From assembly GCF_030409415.1 (NCBI RefSeq), contig NZ_JAUFPW010000030.1:108983-172982 (forward strand): 64,000 bases of DNA, written 5' to 3'. The position numbers were made by a program, and so were the translations under genes. The DNA is from Pedobacter aquatilis (GTDB taxonomy: Bacteria > Bacteroidota > Bacteroidia > Sphingobacteriales > Sphingobacteriaceae). Positions 9,336-19,011 of the stretch are shown here, one piece after another. Within the stretch, counting starts at the first letter, position 1; every line of letters begins with the position of its first letter. The notes under the pieces were generated by a model that saw only the letters and a list, made by a program, of their open reading frames with translations, was not told the origin of the DNA and did not search any database.

Positions 9336-9492
9336 CATCGTTTATAAAATATTTTAAAATATATAACAATAGAATTTGCCTAACGAATTTCGTTATGCCA
9401 CCACCAATTGTTATTTAAGTTTTTAATTATCATGTTTGTATTAACAAATATTGATATAGTTTTTTATAATTCCAAAATCTTTCTAAAAATAT

Positions 9493-10434
9493 ATGGCTTT
9501 CTTTAAAAGAAAAGTACAATTTAATGATGATTTAGGTTTCGGCTCTGTACCCGTTATCAAAAATCAACGCGTTTTAAATACAGATGGCTCTCCAAATATT
9601 GAACGTACAGGCTTGCCCTGGTTTAAATTTGATGATACTTACACCCGTTTGGTTACTATGAGTTGGCCACGTTTTTTCGCCGTAATATTAATTGCATACC
9701 TTATTGTTAATACACTTTTTGCAATTGCGTATAATATTATTGGCATCGAAAATTTAAATGGCGCAAATGGTTTAACCCTCCGCGACCAGTTTTTCGACGC
9801 CTTTTTCTTTTCGGCCCAAACCATTTCTACAGTTGGTTATGGCCATATTTCTCCCCAAGGCTTTATTACCAGTGTACTTGCTGCTTTTGAAAGTATGTTG
9901 GGCTTGTTGGCCTTTGCCTTAGCTACAGGATTACTTTATGGTCGTTTCAGCAGGCCAACATCGAAGGTATCTTTCAGTAAAAAAATGGTTATTGCACCTT
10001 ATAAAAATCAAACAGGGTTAATGTGCAGGCTGGTTAATTTAAGACGAAATTCGCTTATTGATATTGAAGTACAAATGTTTATGACCTTTAACGAAACTGT
10101 TGATGGCCAACTCAAACGCAGCTTCTATCCACTTGTTTTGGAAAGAGATAAAATCAGTGTACTCTCTTTAAACTGGACGCTTGTGCACCCCATAACCGAA
10201 GATAGTCCACTTTTTGAAAAAAGCTTAGCAGAGCTAAAAGTTGCTGAAGTAGAGGTTTTTGTAATTTTAAAGGCTTTCGACGATACCTTTGCCCAAACAA
10301 TACATGCCCGAACCAGTTATCAGGATGAAGATATTGAGCGAAATGCCAAATTCGAAATTATGCATTACCATAACGAACAGGGTAAAACTGTGCTGGATTA
10401 TAGTTTATTGGATAAAACCAAACCCACGAATTAA
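9493..10434 (+). CDS. KirBac-type inward-rectifier potassium channel
   Basis: 313 residues with the KirBac layout: N-terminal cytoplasmic slide region, TM1 (about 60-82), pore helix and selectivity filter TVGYG (113-117), TM2 (about 126-150), then a beta-rich cytoplasmic domain (155-300) typical of the Kir C-terminal ligand-gated region. It would be a tetrameric inner-membrane K+ channel. It is monocistronic, divergent from trpD, and followed by repeat sequence. There is no frameshift, and the filter is intact. Confidence 0.95.
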   Translation: MAFFKRKVQFNDDLGFGSVPVIKNQRVLNTDGSPNIERTGLPWFKFDDTYTRLVTMSWPRFFAVILIAYLIVNTLFAIAYNIIGIENLNGANGLTLRDQFFDAFFFSAQTISTVGYGHISPQGFITSVLAAFESMLGLLAFALATGLLYGRFSRPTSKVSFSKKMVIAPYKNQTGLMCRLVNLRRNSLIDIEVQMFMTFNETVDGQLKRSFYPLVLERDKISVLSLNWTLVHPITEDSPLFEKSLAELKVAEVEVFVILKAFDDTFAQTIHARTSYQDEDIERNAKFEIMHYHNEQGKTVLDYSLLDKTKPTN

Positions 10435-10436
10435 AT

Positions 10437-10604
10437 TTTGGAAAGCAATTTCAATGCTTATCGATTCCGATAGACCCGCTTTTTGTTTCTGCCGAAGAAA
10501 AATCGGCATTCACGTCAATCGGGTTTAATTTACTTTTTGCAATGCTACTATTAAAGTATGTTTAGCAAATTGGCCTATAAAAATGGCTATGCAATCGATA
10601 AATC
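10437..10604. repeat. Dispersed intergenic repeat with TATCGATTCCGATAG palindrome
   Basis: TATCGATTCCGATAG, CCCGCTTT, then GCCGAAGAAAAATCGGC and CAATCGGGTTTAA occur in order. The reverse complement of 23035-23110 has the same order (TATCGGTTCCGATAG, CCTGCTTT, GCCGATAAAAAAACGGC, CAATCAGGTTTAT). No gene. Confidence 0.55.
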
Positions 10605-11456
10605 CTACTTATTAATAAAAGCCACAATCTCCTTGTACAAATCATTCCCTCCAAATATCATCTGACTAATCATCGGCACATGGCTTTTTCCCTTAATTTC
10701 CATTATCTCTACCGGGACATGGTTTGCTTTTAATTTTTCGTATAATCTTGGTGTTTGAATGCGAATAGCACCATAGGTTTTACCCCCATACAAAAGTAAA
10801 TGTGGATTCTTTACATTATTAACATAATCCATTGGTGAGGCTAGTTTCCAAACTTCAGGCTTAGTGGTAAAGGTCCTGATAAAGTCGAAATAAAAATTAT
10901 CCTTTTCTGCAGTGGTTAAATATTCATAAAGGTCTAAGCCAAAGGGGTCGTTTAAAATTACGCCTTTAATTGGATTTGCAATGCCAACCTTTTTAAAGTA
11001 CTGCGGGTCGGCATTAATTAGCTCACCTAAATGTGCCCCTGCAGAATGCCCCATTACAAATAATTTATCGCCACTGGCTTGGTAGCTGCCGATGTTTTCC
11101 TTCACCCATTTTACTGCCAAAGCACAATCTTCTGCCATTTTACCGTATTGCACATCTGGCGCTAAAGTATAATTAATGATTACCGTAACAATACCTTTTT
11201 TAGCAAAATTCCTGCCCAACCACCAATAAGTTTCCTTTTTTCCACTGCTCCACGAGCCACCATGAATAAAAACCAGCACAGGCTTATCGGCTATTCCATC
11301 ATTTTTGTAAAAAATATTGAGGGTATTTTTAACTTCAGTATTGCCAGCGTAATTAATATTTTTAGCCGTTTTTACCTGAGCAGATGAAATGATGGTTTGA
11401 AACAAAAGCATTATTAGAAATAGGTTTCTGAACATAAAAAAGATTTTTCTTTTCAA
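10605..11456 (-). CDS. Secreted alpha/beta-hydrolase (carboxylesterase-like)
   Basis: 283 residues with a hydrophobic N-terminal signal peptide (about residues 5-27). The esterase/lipase signature is clear: oxyanion-hole HGGSW (65-69), nucleophile elbow GHSAG with Ser138, and a C-terminal His in KGKSHVP. The strand where the catalytic acid usually sits reads LLLYGGKTYG and shows no obvious Asp, so the acid residue is uncertain. It follows the rhamnose operon after a hairpin (11504-11534) and may be its own unit. A role in deacylating glycans is possible but only suggested by context. Confidence 0.8.
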   Translation of the reverse strand: MKRKIFFMFRNLFLIMLLFQTIISSAQVKTAKNINYAGNTEVKNTLNIFYKNDGIADKPVLVFIHGGSWSSGKKETYWWLGRNFAKKGIVTVIINYTLAPDVQYGKMAEDCALAVKWVKENIGSYQASGDKLFVMGHSAGAHLGELINADPQYFKKVGIANPIKGVILNDPFGLDLYEYLTTAEKDNFYFDFIRTFTTKPEVWKLASPMDYVNNVKNPHLLLYGGKTYGAIRIQTPRLYEKLKANHVPVEIMEIKGKSHVPMISQMIFGGNDLYKEIVAFINK

Positions 11457-11503
11457 CAGTAAATTAACGAAATAGTTGGCGAAGTAGATTCATACTACAC
11501 AAA

Positions 11504-11534
11504 AGATGCCCATTCTATTACGAAATGGGCATCT
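11504..11534 (-). terminator. Hairpin terminator after the rhamnose operon
   Basis: Stem AGATGCCCATT / AATGGGCATCT (11 bp, perfect) with a 9-base loop and a short T-run on the minus strand. It lies 29 bases past the stop of the FMN dehydrogenase gene and probably ends the rha transcript before the esterase gene. Confidence 0.65.
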
Positions 11535-11562
11535 AATCAGATATTTATAAACCTTAAAAACG

Positions 11563-12708
11563 CTATGATAAATGTTGATGTAAATCTTCAACACGCTCAC
11601 AGCCTACCTGATCCATAACTTGTTTTAGCTGCGTTTTAAGCATACCAATTGTGTGGTTTCCACCTTCGCTACCTAAAGCGCCAACTCCATACATAAAACT
11701 TCTACCTAGGAAGGTAAAATCTGCGCCTGCGGCGATACTGCGGGCAATATCCGGACCAGAGCGAAGGCCGCTATCCATCATCACCGTTAATTTATCCTTG
11801 TATTTTGGCGCAATTTGTACCAATGGTTTTATCGAAGACTGACCCGCATCTAACTGCCTGCCGCCATGATTGGAAACAATAATTCCATCCAGACCAAGTT
11901 GAACAGCCAATTGCGCATCTTCATCCGTAGCAACCCCTTTTAGAACCAATTTACCTTTCCATTTATCGCGAATAGCAGAAATTCTATCGGCATTTAATCT
12001 GCCAGAAAAAGTTTTGTTCATATATAAACCCAACTGTTTCATATTTAAACCTTTTGGCATATAAGGTTTCATGGTTTCGAAAGCCGGTTGTCCATGGAAT
12101 AATGTTCTTAGTGCCCATTCTGGTCTGCCCATAATTTGAAGCATATTTCTCACCGACATTTTAGGCGGCATTGCCAAACCATTACGAATGTCTCTCGGTC
12201 TGAAACCAAAACTTGGAACATCGCAAAGGATAACTAGAACTTTACAACCAGAAGCTTCTGCCCTATTAATAATGTCGTCCTTTATTAATTCTTCAGCTGG
12301 ATGATAAAGCTGATACCAGGCATTTCCTTCGGTAATTTGCATGATTCTTTCTATTGATGAAGTACTTACTGTACTCAAAATAAAAGGAATATTATGTTCG
12401 AAAGATGCCTTCGCTAAAATTTCTGGTGCATTTGGCCAAATCAAACCTTGTAAACCTACTGGTGCAATTCCAAAAGGCGCATCGTAAGTATGTCCGAAAA
12501 GGTTTGTTTTTAAGGATGCTTCTTTAAAATCGCGGATGTAAAAAGGCAAAAGTTCCAATGCCCTTATGTCATCTGTATTGCGAAAAAGGTTAACATCTTC
12601 ATTGCAGCCCCCATCCAGATATTCAAAGGCAAATCTCGGTATTTTAGATTTTGCTTTATTTCTTAAATCATCAACTGATGGATAATCAGCATTGTATTTC
12701 CAGCTCAT
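11563..12708 (-). CDS. FMN-dependent alpha-hydroxy acid dehydrogenase (L-lactate dehydrogenase-like)
   Basis: 381 residues of the LldD/glycolate oxidase family, which oxidises L-2-hydroxy acids to 2-oxo acids with FMN. Key residues are visible: Lys257 in LVLKG, the catalytic His281 and substrate-binding Arg284 in SNHGGRQLD, and Tyr132/135 in WYQLY. It begins 12 bases after the rhamnulokinase gene in the same operon. Rhamnulose-1-phosphate cleavage gives L-lactaldehyde, which the fused dehydrogenase can oxidise to L-lactate, so this enzyme plausibly takes L-lactate to pyruvate. The exact substrate is inferred from context. Confidence 0.85.
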   Translation of the reverse strand: MSWKYNADYPSVDDLRNKAKSKIPRFAFEYLDGGCNEDVNLFRNTDDIRALELLPFYIRDFKEASLKTNLFGHTYDAPFGIAPVGLQGLIWPNAPEILAKASFEHNIPFILSTVSTSSIERIMQITEGNAWYQLYHPAEELIKDDIINRAEASGCKVLVILCDVPSFGFRPRDIRNGLAMPPKMSVRNMLQIMGRPEWALRTLFHGQPAFETMKPYMPKGLNMKQLGLYMNKTFSGRLNADRISAIRDKWKGKLVLKGVATDEDAQLAVQLGLDGIIVSNHGGRQLDAGQSSIKPLVQIAPKYKDKLTVMMDSGLRSGPDIARSIAAGADFTFLGRSFMYGVGALGSEGGNHTIGMLKTQLKQVMDQVGCERVEDLHQHLS

Positions 12709-12720
12709 TGTAATTGTATT

Positions 12721-14106
12721 TTAGAATTGCATACTGCGTTGTATTGCAGAATAATATTTTAATTGAATGATATCGCTTGGTGGCGGATTTGGGTTCCATG
12801 AATCGTGGATTGCCAGCGCCGTACCAATTGCAGTTGCCTGAGATACAGAAGATGCGTAAACTTCAATATCAGGAATGGAAGTTGCAAGTAGATTCATGTA
12901 AATGGCGTTTTTCCCGAAACCACCATCCACAAAAATTCTTTTCACGCCTTCGTTAAGCACTAATTTTAAAGAATATAGTTGTTGCTTTACCAAATCAAAT
13001 ATTAATTGATGATAAGCTTCTTCAGCGGTTTGAAATAGATTCAAATCTCGTTCAGAAAAAGCAGATTTTTCATAAAAACCATTCTGTGGAAATTGATTTT
13101 CGGGAACTTTATTCGCTAGTTTTAAAATCATGCCAGGGTTAAACTGCAGATGCTTAAACAAATAAGCTGCCCTGTCGAAATGTTCGGCAATTCTTTTTAA
13201 TTGCATTTCGTGTTCATAACCTGCAAAAATCCGCGATGCTTTTACTGCCTTGCCTTTAAAATGCATGTAGCAAAGGCAATCTTGTTTCAATTCTTCTTCA
13301 GTTAATACTTCCTGATTAAACGGATTTAAACTGATGCACCAGGTTCCTGTAGACAATAAAACAAATGGCACAGAAAAATTTGCCAAATAAGGAATTAATG
13401 CTGCAGAACTATCATGCAAACCTACGCCAACTTCAAAATTTCTGCCTTCAAATTTGGCATCAATTACCGAATCTGCTGGTGTAAAAGCGCCGAATTTTTC
13501 TTCCAAACCTTCTTCTGCAACCCATTTATGGTATTCGTTTTTGCTAAAATCCCATAATTGTGTATGGCAGCCAATACTGGTAATATCGGCCACCGCTTTG
13601 TTAGAAATCAGGTAACTTAAATATTGTGGTAAATGTAGGGCGTACTTTATTTTTGCAAATATTTCGGGTTTTTCCTTTTTTAGGCGATACAATTGCATCC
13701 CTGAATTTAAGCTACCTAAAATCGGCGATGCGGTTTCTAATGAAATTTTTGCTTCGCCTCCATATTTAGCATAAAATTCTTTTTTTAAATCTTCGGGATA
13801 TTCTTTTAGGTAATTGTAAAGTGGCGTTAAAGGCGTTCCTTTTTCATCTAGATAAACAAAACTTGCGCCGTATGATGAAAAATTAATGGCTTTAATATCG
13901 TATTCCTTTAATTGCATAACCTGATTCAGGGAATCGAAAACCGATGAACGAAGGCTTTCCAGATTTTCGCAAACCTCGCCATCTTCATCTTTTGTTTCTA
14001 CAAAACGAGCCGAACGCTCGTAAACGATGTTGTAATTTTCATCAATGAGAAACAATTTTTTATTCGTTTTACCTACATCAAATATGGCTGCAACAGTTTT
14101 TGGCAT
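12721..14106 (-). CDS. rhaB: FGGY-family carbohydrate kinase, L-rhamnulokinase-like
   Basis: 461 residues of the FGGY kinase family. The N-terminal phosphate motif is AAIFDVGKTNKKLF, and the second domain carries LLSTGTWCISLNP and FVDGGFGKN. Its position between the rhamnose isomerase (14 bases upstream) and the FMN dehydrogenase makes L-rhamnulose the likely substrate, phosphorylated on O1. It is a somewhat divergent FGGY member, so the assignment rests on the neighbours. Confidence 0.85.
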   Translation of the reverse strand: MPKTVAAIFDVGKTNKKLFLIDENYNIVYERSARFVETKDEDGEVCENLESLRSSVFDSLNQVMQLKEYDIKAINFSSYGASFVYLDEKGTPLTPLYNYLKEYPEDLKKEFYAKYGGEAKISLETASPILGSLNSGMQLYRLKKEKPEIFAKIKYALHLPQYLSYLISNKAVADITSIGCHTQLWDFSKNEYHKWVAEEGLEEKFGAFTPADSVIDAKFEGRNFEVGVGLHDSSAALIPYLANFSVPFVLLSTGTWCISLNPFNQEVLTEEELKQDCLCYMHFKGKAVKASRIFAGYEHEMQLKRIAEHFDRAAYLFKHLQFNPGMILKLANKVPENQFPQNGFYEKSAFSERDLNLFQTAEEAYHQLIFDLVKQQLYSLKLVLNEGVKRIFVDGGFGKNAIYMNLLATSIPDIEVYASSVSQATAIGTALAIHDSWNPNPPPSDIIQLKYYSAIQRSMQF

Positions 14107-14119
14107 TTCTATTCTCCTC

Positions 14120-15403
14120 TTATAATCCTGTTGCTACGGTTTCTAAACCACGATATTTAACTAAATTTTCTCTTACCTTAAGGTCGCGGTATAAGCCAAT
14201 TGGCGATAATGCCGCATTTGCTCTTAATCTCGCTTCGGCAACCAAGGCTCTAAAATCGCTACGGAAAGTATTTTGTAAAATTTCCTGCGCAGCAGCTACA
14301 TCATTATTATCCTGTGCAGCATTTAAAACCTTTCTATCGACCAATAAAGCCTGAGCGTAAGCAATCATAATGGCTTCTACCGATTGTAATAAATCTTCTA
14401 ACGGGTCTTTCACATTGTGAGATGCATCAATCATCCAACCTAAATCTTTAGCATGATTCATGCCCTTTGCATCCATACCTTCAACCAGTTCGTTAAAAAT
14501 TAAGAACAATTGATAAGGTTTAATGCTGCCTGCTGTTAAATCATCATCGCCGTATTTAGAATCATTGAAGTGGAAGCCGCCCAATTTACCTTCCATTAAA
14601 AGCAGGGCAACAATTTGTTCGATGTTTGCATTTGGTAAGTGGTGACCTAAATCAACCAGCGTGTAAGCCTTTCTTCCTAATTTACTCGCATAAAGTAACG
14701 ATTGTCCCCAATCGCCAACGGTTGTTGAATAGAAGTTCGGCTCGAAAGCTTTATATTCTACAAACATTTTCCAGTCTTCAGGCAAAGCCGAATAAATTTC
14801 TTGTAAACTCTCTAAAGTATTTTCAAAAGCTTTACGGAAATTTAACTGACCTGGAAAACAAGAACCATCTGCCAACCAAACGGTTAAGGCATTAGAACCT
14901 AAAGCAACTCCTTGTTTAATTACTTCGATATTATGCTCAATCGCCTGTTTACGAACTGCTTTATTTACGTTTTGAAGCGAACCAAATTTATAGCTGTGCG
15001 CACTTCCAGCCTGGTCTTGAAAAGTATTTGAGTTCATGGCATCGAATGTTAAGCCATAGCTACTTGCAAGGCTTTTCAACGCTTCTGCATTTTGTGGAAT
15101 ATCCCAAGGAATATGTAATGAAATTGCTCCACTTGCACCGTTTAAAGCATGTAATAAACCAACATCTTCAATTTTTTCTTCGATGGTACGTGGCTCGCCA
15201 CCAGTAATTGCAAAACGGCCGAAACGTGTTCCACCAGTGCCTAATGCCCAACTCGGTATTGCAATCTGGAAATCAACCAGTTTTTGGATTACGCTTTCTA
15301 AATCAACATGGCTCCATTCTTCTTTTAAAAAATTAAGCTTACGATGATGTGAAGTTATAAGTGCATCGTTGTGTTTTTCTATATGGTTCTGCTCAATATT
15401 CAT
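14120..15403 (-). CDS. rhaI: L-rhamnose isomerase (RhaI type)
   Basis: 427 residues of the xylose-isomerase-like TIM-barrel superfamily in the form used by Bacteroidota for L-rhamnose to L-rhamnulose. Metal-site regions are recognisable: FVEYKAFEP (Glu ligand), LVDLGHH (Asp/His) and GGFHFNDSKYGDDD (metal-binding His/Asp cluster). It sits between the aldolase fusion and the kinase genes, completing the pathway. It overlaps nothing and ends 13 bases before the kinase gene. Confidence 0.9.
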   Translation of the reverse strand: MNIEQNHIEKHNDALITSHHRKLNFLKEEWSHVDLESVIQKLVDFQIAIPSWALGTGGTRFGRFAITGGEPRTIEEKIEDVGLLHALNGASGAISLHIPWDIPQNAEALKSLASSYGLTFDAMNSNTFQDQAGSAHSYKFGSLQNVNKAVRKQAIEHNIEVIKQGVALGSNALTVWLADGSCFPGQLNFRKAFENTLESLQEIYSALPEDWKMFVEYKAFEPNFYSTTVGDWGQSLLYASKLGRKAYTLVDLGHHLPNANIEQIVALLLMEGKLGGFHFNDSKYGDDDLTAGSIKPYQLFLIFNELVEGMDAKGMNHAKDLGWMIDASHNVKDPLEDLLQSVEAIMIAYAQALLVDRKVLNAAQDNNDVAAAQEILQNTFRSDFRALVAEARLRANAALSPIGLYRDLKVRENLVKYRGLETVATGL

Positions 15404-15678
15404 TATTTTATTCGGTTATACAGTTTAAAAAACTGAGGTTAGGTTATGATATTATTTTATTTTACCTCGTGGTGAAAATTAATCATTTTAAAAGTTATTT
15501 CGGCCCGCAATGAGCTACGGGCACTTGAAACAACTTACTAAAACTAAATTTAAAACTTTTCTATTGTCTGTGAAAACACAGGTCAATGTATAAAGGTCTT
15601 CGACAACTTGTCCCGATATTTCGGGAAGCTCAGACTGACAGCATAATCATGGTTTAGTCTGCTTATCAAGCAAAAATC
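15404..15678. repeat. Intergenic gap inside the rha operon with repeat elements
   Basis: 275 bases without a gene. They hold a diverged REP-like element with CCCGATATTTCGGG (15613-15626), AAGCTCAGACTGACAGC, and a short CCCGCAATGAGCTACGGG hairpin. It separates the fusion gene from the isomerase gene, so expression of the isomerase half may be tuned by these hairpins. Confidence 0.5.
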
Positions 15679-17799
15679 TTATCTCACAAATGCCATTGCA
15701 ACGCCGCCATCAACATTTAAAACATTTCCTGTTGATTTTTGAAGCAAACCGCCAACAAAAGCGAAACATGCATTTGCAATATCATCTGGTAAGATAATTT
15801 GATTTAACAAGGTACGTTTTGCGTAATAAGCAGGCAACTCGGCAACGGTAACGCCATAAGCTTTTGCTCTGCCTTCGGCCCATCCGCCTGCCCAAATGTT
15901 ACTATCACTAATCACCGCATCTGGATTTACAACATTAACGCGAATGTTATCTGCACCTAATTCTGCCGCGTTTAATCTGCTTAAGTGAAGTTGAGCCGCT
16001 TTAGCACTTCCATAACCAGCGTTATTTGGTCCGCTAACCAATGCATTTTTACTTACAATATTAATGATGTCGCCACCAATATTTTGTTTTTGCATGGTAT
16101 TTGTTGCAGCCTGCGTAATAAAGAATTGGCCTTTTACCAAAACATCATAAAGCAAATCCCAATCTTTTTCGGTGTGGTCGCCAATTGTTTTTGAAATAGA
16201 TAAGCCCGCGTTGTTTACAATAATATCTACACCACCAAAAGCCAATGCAGCAGCATCAAAAGCCGCATTAATATCTTCCTGACTGGTTACATTTAGAATT
16301 GCTGTAGCGTAAGAATCTTTACCGAATTGTGCTTTAAATTCTTCGCCTGCGGCTTCTAAACGTTCAGCATTCATGTCGTTTAAAATTACAACGCCACCCT
16401 CTGCAACAAACTTTTTAGCAATTGCTTTACCAATACCACCACCACTGCCCGTAATTAAGGCAATTTTACCTGTTAAAGGTTTAGGTTTAGGCATACGTTG
16501 CAATTTAGCTTCTTCCAACAACCAATATTCGATGTTAAAAGCTTCCTGATGAGGCAATGAAGTATATTCTGAAACGGCTTCTGCACCTTTCATTACATTA
16601 ATTGCGTTGATGTAAAATTCTGCCGCAACCCTTGCAGTTTGTTTATCCTTTGAAAAAGTAAACATTCCAATTCCTGGATATAAAATTACAACAGGGTTGG
16701 TATCACGAATGGCAGGACTATTTGAATGCTTGCAGTTTTCGTAATATTCGGTGTACATTTTACGGTAAGCCTCAAATGCCGGCTCTAAAGTTTCTTTTAA
16801 AGCTTTTGTATCCGATAAATCGGCATCAGCAGCTAAAGTTAAAACTAAAGGACTGATTTTCGTTCTCAAAAAGTGGTCTGGACAACTTGTGCCCATTGGT
16901 GCAAGACGAGCCAAATCATTTGAGTTTATAAATTCTAAAACACGGCTATCATCTGTAAAGTGACCAATCATGTGTTGTTTTGAAGAACACAATCCACGTA
17001 AAACTGGCGCTAAAGCTGCTGCTTGTTTTTTACGATTATCCGCTTCTGCACTAGATATTTTTTGACCGCCGAAAACTGGAGCTTTTTTACCATAATTTTC
17101 TTCCAGATAAGCAGAACAGATTTCGATTACATCTAAGGTATTTACATAACTTTCGTAAGCCGTGTTTCCCCAGGTAAATAAACCATGAGAACCTAACATA
17201 ATGCCACGAATGCCCGGATTTTCATCCAAACATTTCTTTAAAGTTAAGCCTAGTTCGAAGCCTGGTTTTTTCCATTCTACCCAACCAATTGTTCCACCAA
17301 ATAACTCTTCAGTTATTTTTTTACCATCTTTTGCTGCCGCTATTGCGATGGCTGCATCCGGATGTAAATGGTCAATATGTGCGAAAGGTAAAAATCCGTG
17401 TAATGGTGTATCGATAGATGGTGCTTTTGAACTTAAATCGAAAATGCAGTGGTTAAATAATTCAACCATTTCATCTTCATGTTCTACACCACGGTAAATA
17501 TTTTTCAAGCTGCGAAGTCTATCCACATAAAGTGCTGCTAAACCGCTTTTCTTTAATGTGCCTAAATCGCCACCAGAACCTTTAACCCACATAACTTCAG
17601 TTTCTGAACCTGTTAATGGGTCTTTTTCTAATAATTTGCATGATGTATTTCCACCACCATAATTGGTTAAGCGTAAATCTGCGCCTAATAAATTAGAGCG
17701 ATAAATAAGTAATGCGACTTCATCGCCAGCCAATTTTGCGGCCTCTTCTTCATCCCATAAGTAACTTACGTACTTATAATTTGTTTCTTTAACAGACAT
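15679..17799 (-). CDS. Bifunctional rhamnulose-1-phosphate aldolase / short-chain dehydrogenase
   Basis: 706 residues. Residues about 1-400 are a class II aldolase (zinc-type AraD/FucA-like fold, with GSHGLFTWG and the early TNYGGGNTS); residues about 430-706 are an SDR with the NAD motif TGSGGGIGKA, NNAG, and an intact active site YGSAK. The family (often called RhaEW) cleaves L-rhamnulose-1-phosphate to DHAP and L-lactaldehyde and oxidises the lactaldehyde. It lies second in the operon after the symporter gene (28-base gap). The fused order and length are normal for the family. Confidence 0.92.
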   Translation of the reverse strand: MSVKETNYKYVSYLWDEEEAAKLAGDEVALLIYRSNLLGADLRLTNYGGGNTSCKLLEKDPLTGSETEVMWVKGSGGDLGTLKKSGLAALYVDRLRSLKNIYRGVEHEDEMVELFNHCIFDLSSKAPSIDTPLHGFLPFAHIDHLHPDAAIAIAAAKDGKKITEELFGGTIGWVEWKKPGFELGLTLKKCLDENPGIRGIMLGSHGLFTWGNTAYESYVNTLDVIEICSAYLEENYGKKAPVFGGQKISSAEADNRKKQAAALAPVLRGLCSSKQHMIGHFTDDSRVLEFINSNDLARLAPMGTSCPDHFLRTKISPLVLTLAADADLSDTKALKETLEPAFEAYRKMYTEYYENCKHSNSPAIRDTNPVVILYPGIGMFTFSKDKQTARVAAEFYINAINVMKGAEAVSEYTSLPHQEAFNIEYWLLEEAKLQRMPKPKPLTGKIALITGSGGGIGKAIAKKFVAEGGVVILNDMNAERLEAAGEEFKAQFGKDSYATAILNVTSQEDINAAFDAAALAFGGVDIIVNNAGLSISKTIGDHTEKDWDLLYDVLVKGQFFITQAATNTMQKQNIGGDIINIVSKNALVSGPNNAGYGSAKAAQLHLSRLNAAELGADNIRVNVVNPDAVISDSNIWAGGWAEGRAKAYGVTVAELPAYYAKRTLLNQIILPDDIANACFAFVGGLLQKSTGNVLNVDGGVAMAFVR

Positions 17800-17827
17800 G
17801 TATATTAATATTTTTCTTTTTTAAAAT

Positions 17828-18919
17828 TTATTTAATTGAATTACCGTAGCCGACAATTAAAACAGATACGATGATGGTTAAAATACCAGCCAATACGGTG
17901 TACATTGTTTTTTTGGATACACCTTTCCACTCCTTTAAAATTAAGCCCCAAACGTTGGCGATTAAGATGATAAAGGCCATGTGTAAAATCCACGAGCTTG
18001 CGCCATTACCCATTTTACTTTCTCCCATACCGTAAAAGAAAAACTGAAGAAACCAGGTTGTACCTGCAAGTGCAGAAAAAATGTAATTTTTTAATAATGG
18101 GGTACTTGTTTTTGTGTAATCGCCGAAGGTTTTGTTACGAGCGTTAAGAATCATACACCAAATAAAGTTGGTTGATAAACCTCCCCAAAGCACAACAACG
18201 TAGGTTACATTATTTTGAAACAGGAAATTTCCAGTTTCCGCAGGATTTGCAGCTTTCCAAATTGCATTTGCAGCATCAGCCATTGGCTTTCCTGCCTCGA
18301 TACCAAAATTAAAACAAGCACTTAAAACGCCTGAAACTATCCCAACAAACAGGCCTAATCCAAATTTATACTCGGTTTTAACTTCCATTCCATGCGGGTC
18401 GGTAACATCAGCTTTAATTTCTTTTTCTTTCATCATACCTGCCTTTCCGCAGATTACAATTCCCAACACACACACAATAAGGCCAAGTAAAACCATTCTT
18501 CCCCAGTCGGTATGAATAAACATGCTGAAAGTGTCTTTACCTTCTTGCGGAAAAAAATCGAAATAAATAGATGGAAGAATTGAACCCAGAACCATACAAA
18601 GGCCCAGAATAATGCTGCTTCCAAGGGAAACTCCAAGATAACGAACGCCTAAACCGTATGTTAAACCGCCAATACCCCAAAGAATGCCGAAAAAATAAGT
18701 TAGCAAAAGGATACTTCCGCTGGTGCTGGCAATAATATCTGTAAAGTTCGGGATGGTTAAAAATGCAGCCAAAGGCGGAACAATTAACCACGAGAATATG
18801 CCACCAACTATCCAATAACTTTCCCAGGCCCAACCCTTAACTTTCTTATAAGGAATATAAAAACTGCCCGAGGCAAAGCCCCCGATAAAATGGAATAGTA
18901 CACCTAGTATTGCTTGCAT
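17828..18919 (-). CDS. rhaT: L-rhamnose/H+ symporter
   Basis: 363 residues from the ATG at 18919 (MQAILGVLFHFIGG), about ten membrane segments, RhaT/DMT-like architecture. It imports L-rhamnose across the inner membrane. An upstream in-frame ATG at 18964 would add 15 polar residues (MNQSILSKTKYKTNN) in front of the first membrane helix; I prefer the downstream start. It is the first gene of the rha operon, divergent from the GntR-type regulator gene, whose start is about 90 bases away. Confidence 0.92.
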   Translation of the reverse strand: MQAILGVLFHFIGGFASGSFYIPYKKVKGWAWESYWIVGGIFSWLIVPPLAAFLTIPNFTDIIASTSGSILLLTYFFGILWGIGGLTYGLGVRYLGVSLGSSIILGLCMVLGSILPSIYFDFFPQEGKDTFSMFIHTDWGRMVLLGLIVCVLGIVICGKAGMMKEKEIKADVTDPHGMEVKTEYKFGLGLFVGIVSGVLSACFNFGIEAGKPMADAANAIWKAANPAETGNFLFQNNVTYVVVLWGGLSTNFIWCMILNARNKTFGDYTKTSTPLLKNYIFSALAGTTWFLQFFFYGMGESKMGNGASSWILHMAFIILIANVWGLILKEWKGVSKKTMYTVLAGILTIIVSVLIVGYGNSIK

Positions 18920-18967
18920 ATTATTGGTTTTATATTTGGTTTTCGAAAGTATCGATTGATTCAAACT

Positions 18968-18989
18968 TAACTGTTATGTACTGTTATGC
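18968..18989. promoter_or_regulatory. Direct repeat in the rhaT/gntR divergent promoter
   Basis: Two tandem copies of CTGTTATG (18971-18978 and 18981-18988), 10 bases apart, in the short region between the divergent rhaT and regulator genes. One-helical-turn spacing suggests a protein-binding site. Which regulator binds is not shown. Confidence 0.4.
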
Positions 18990-19011
18990 CAACCACCAAT
19001 AAATAATAAAT

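Noticed and set aside
9213..9338. Leader peptide or N-terminal extension of trpD
   Set aside because: The reading frame is translated from a hairpin and a palindromic repeat, contains no Trp codons, and trpD family members start at the internal Met.
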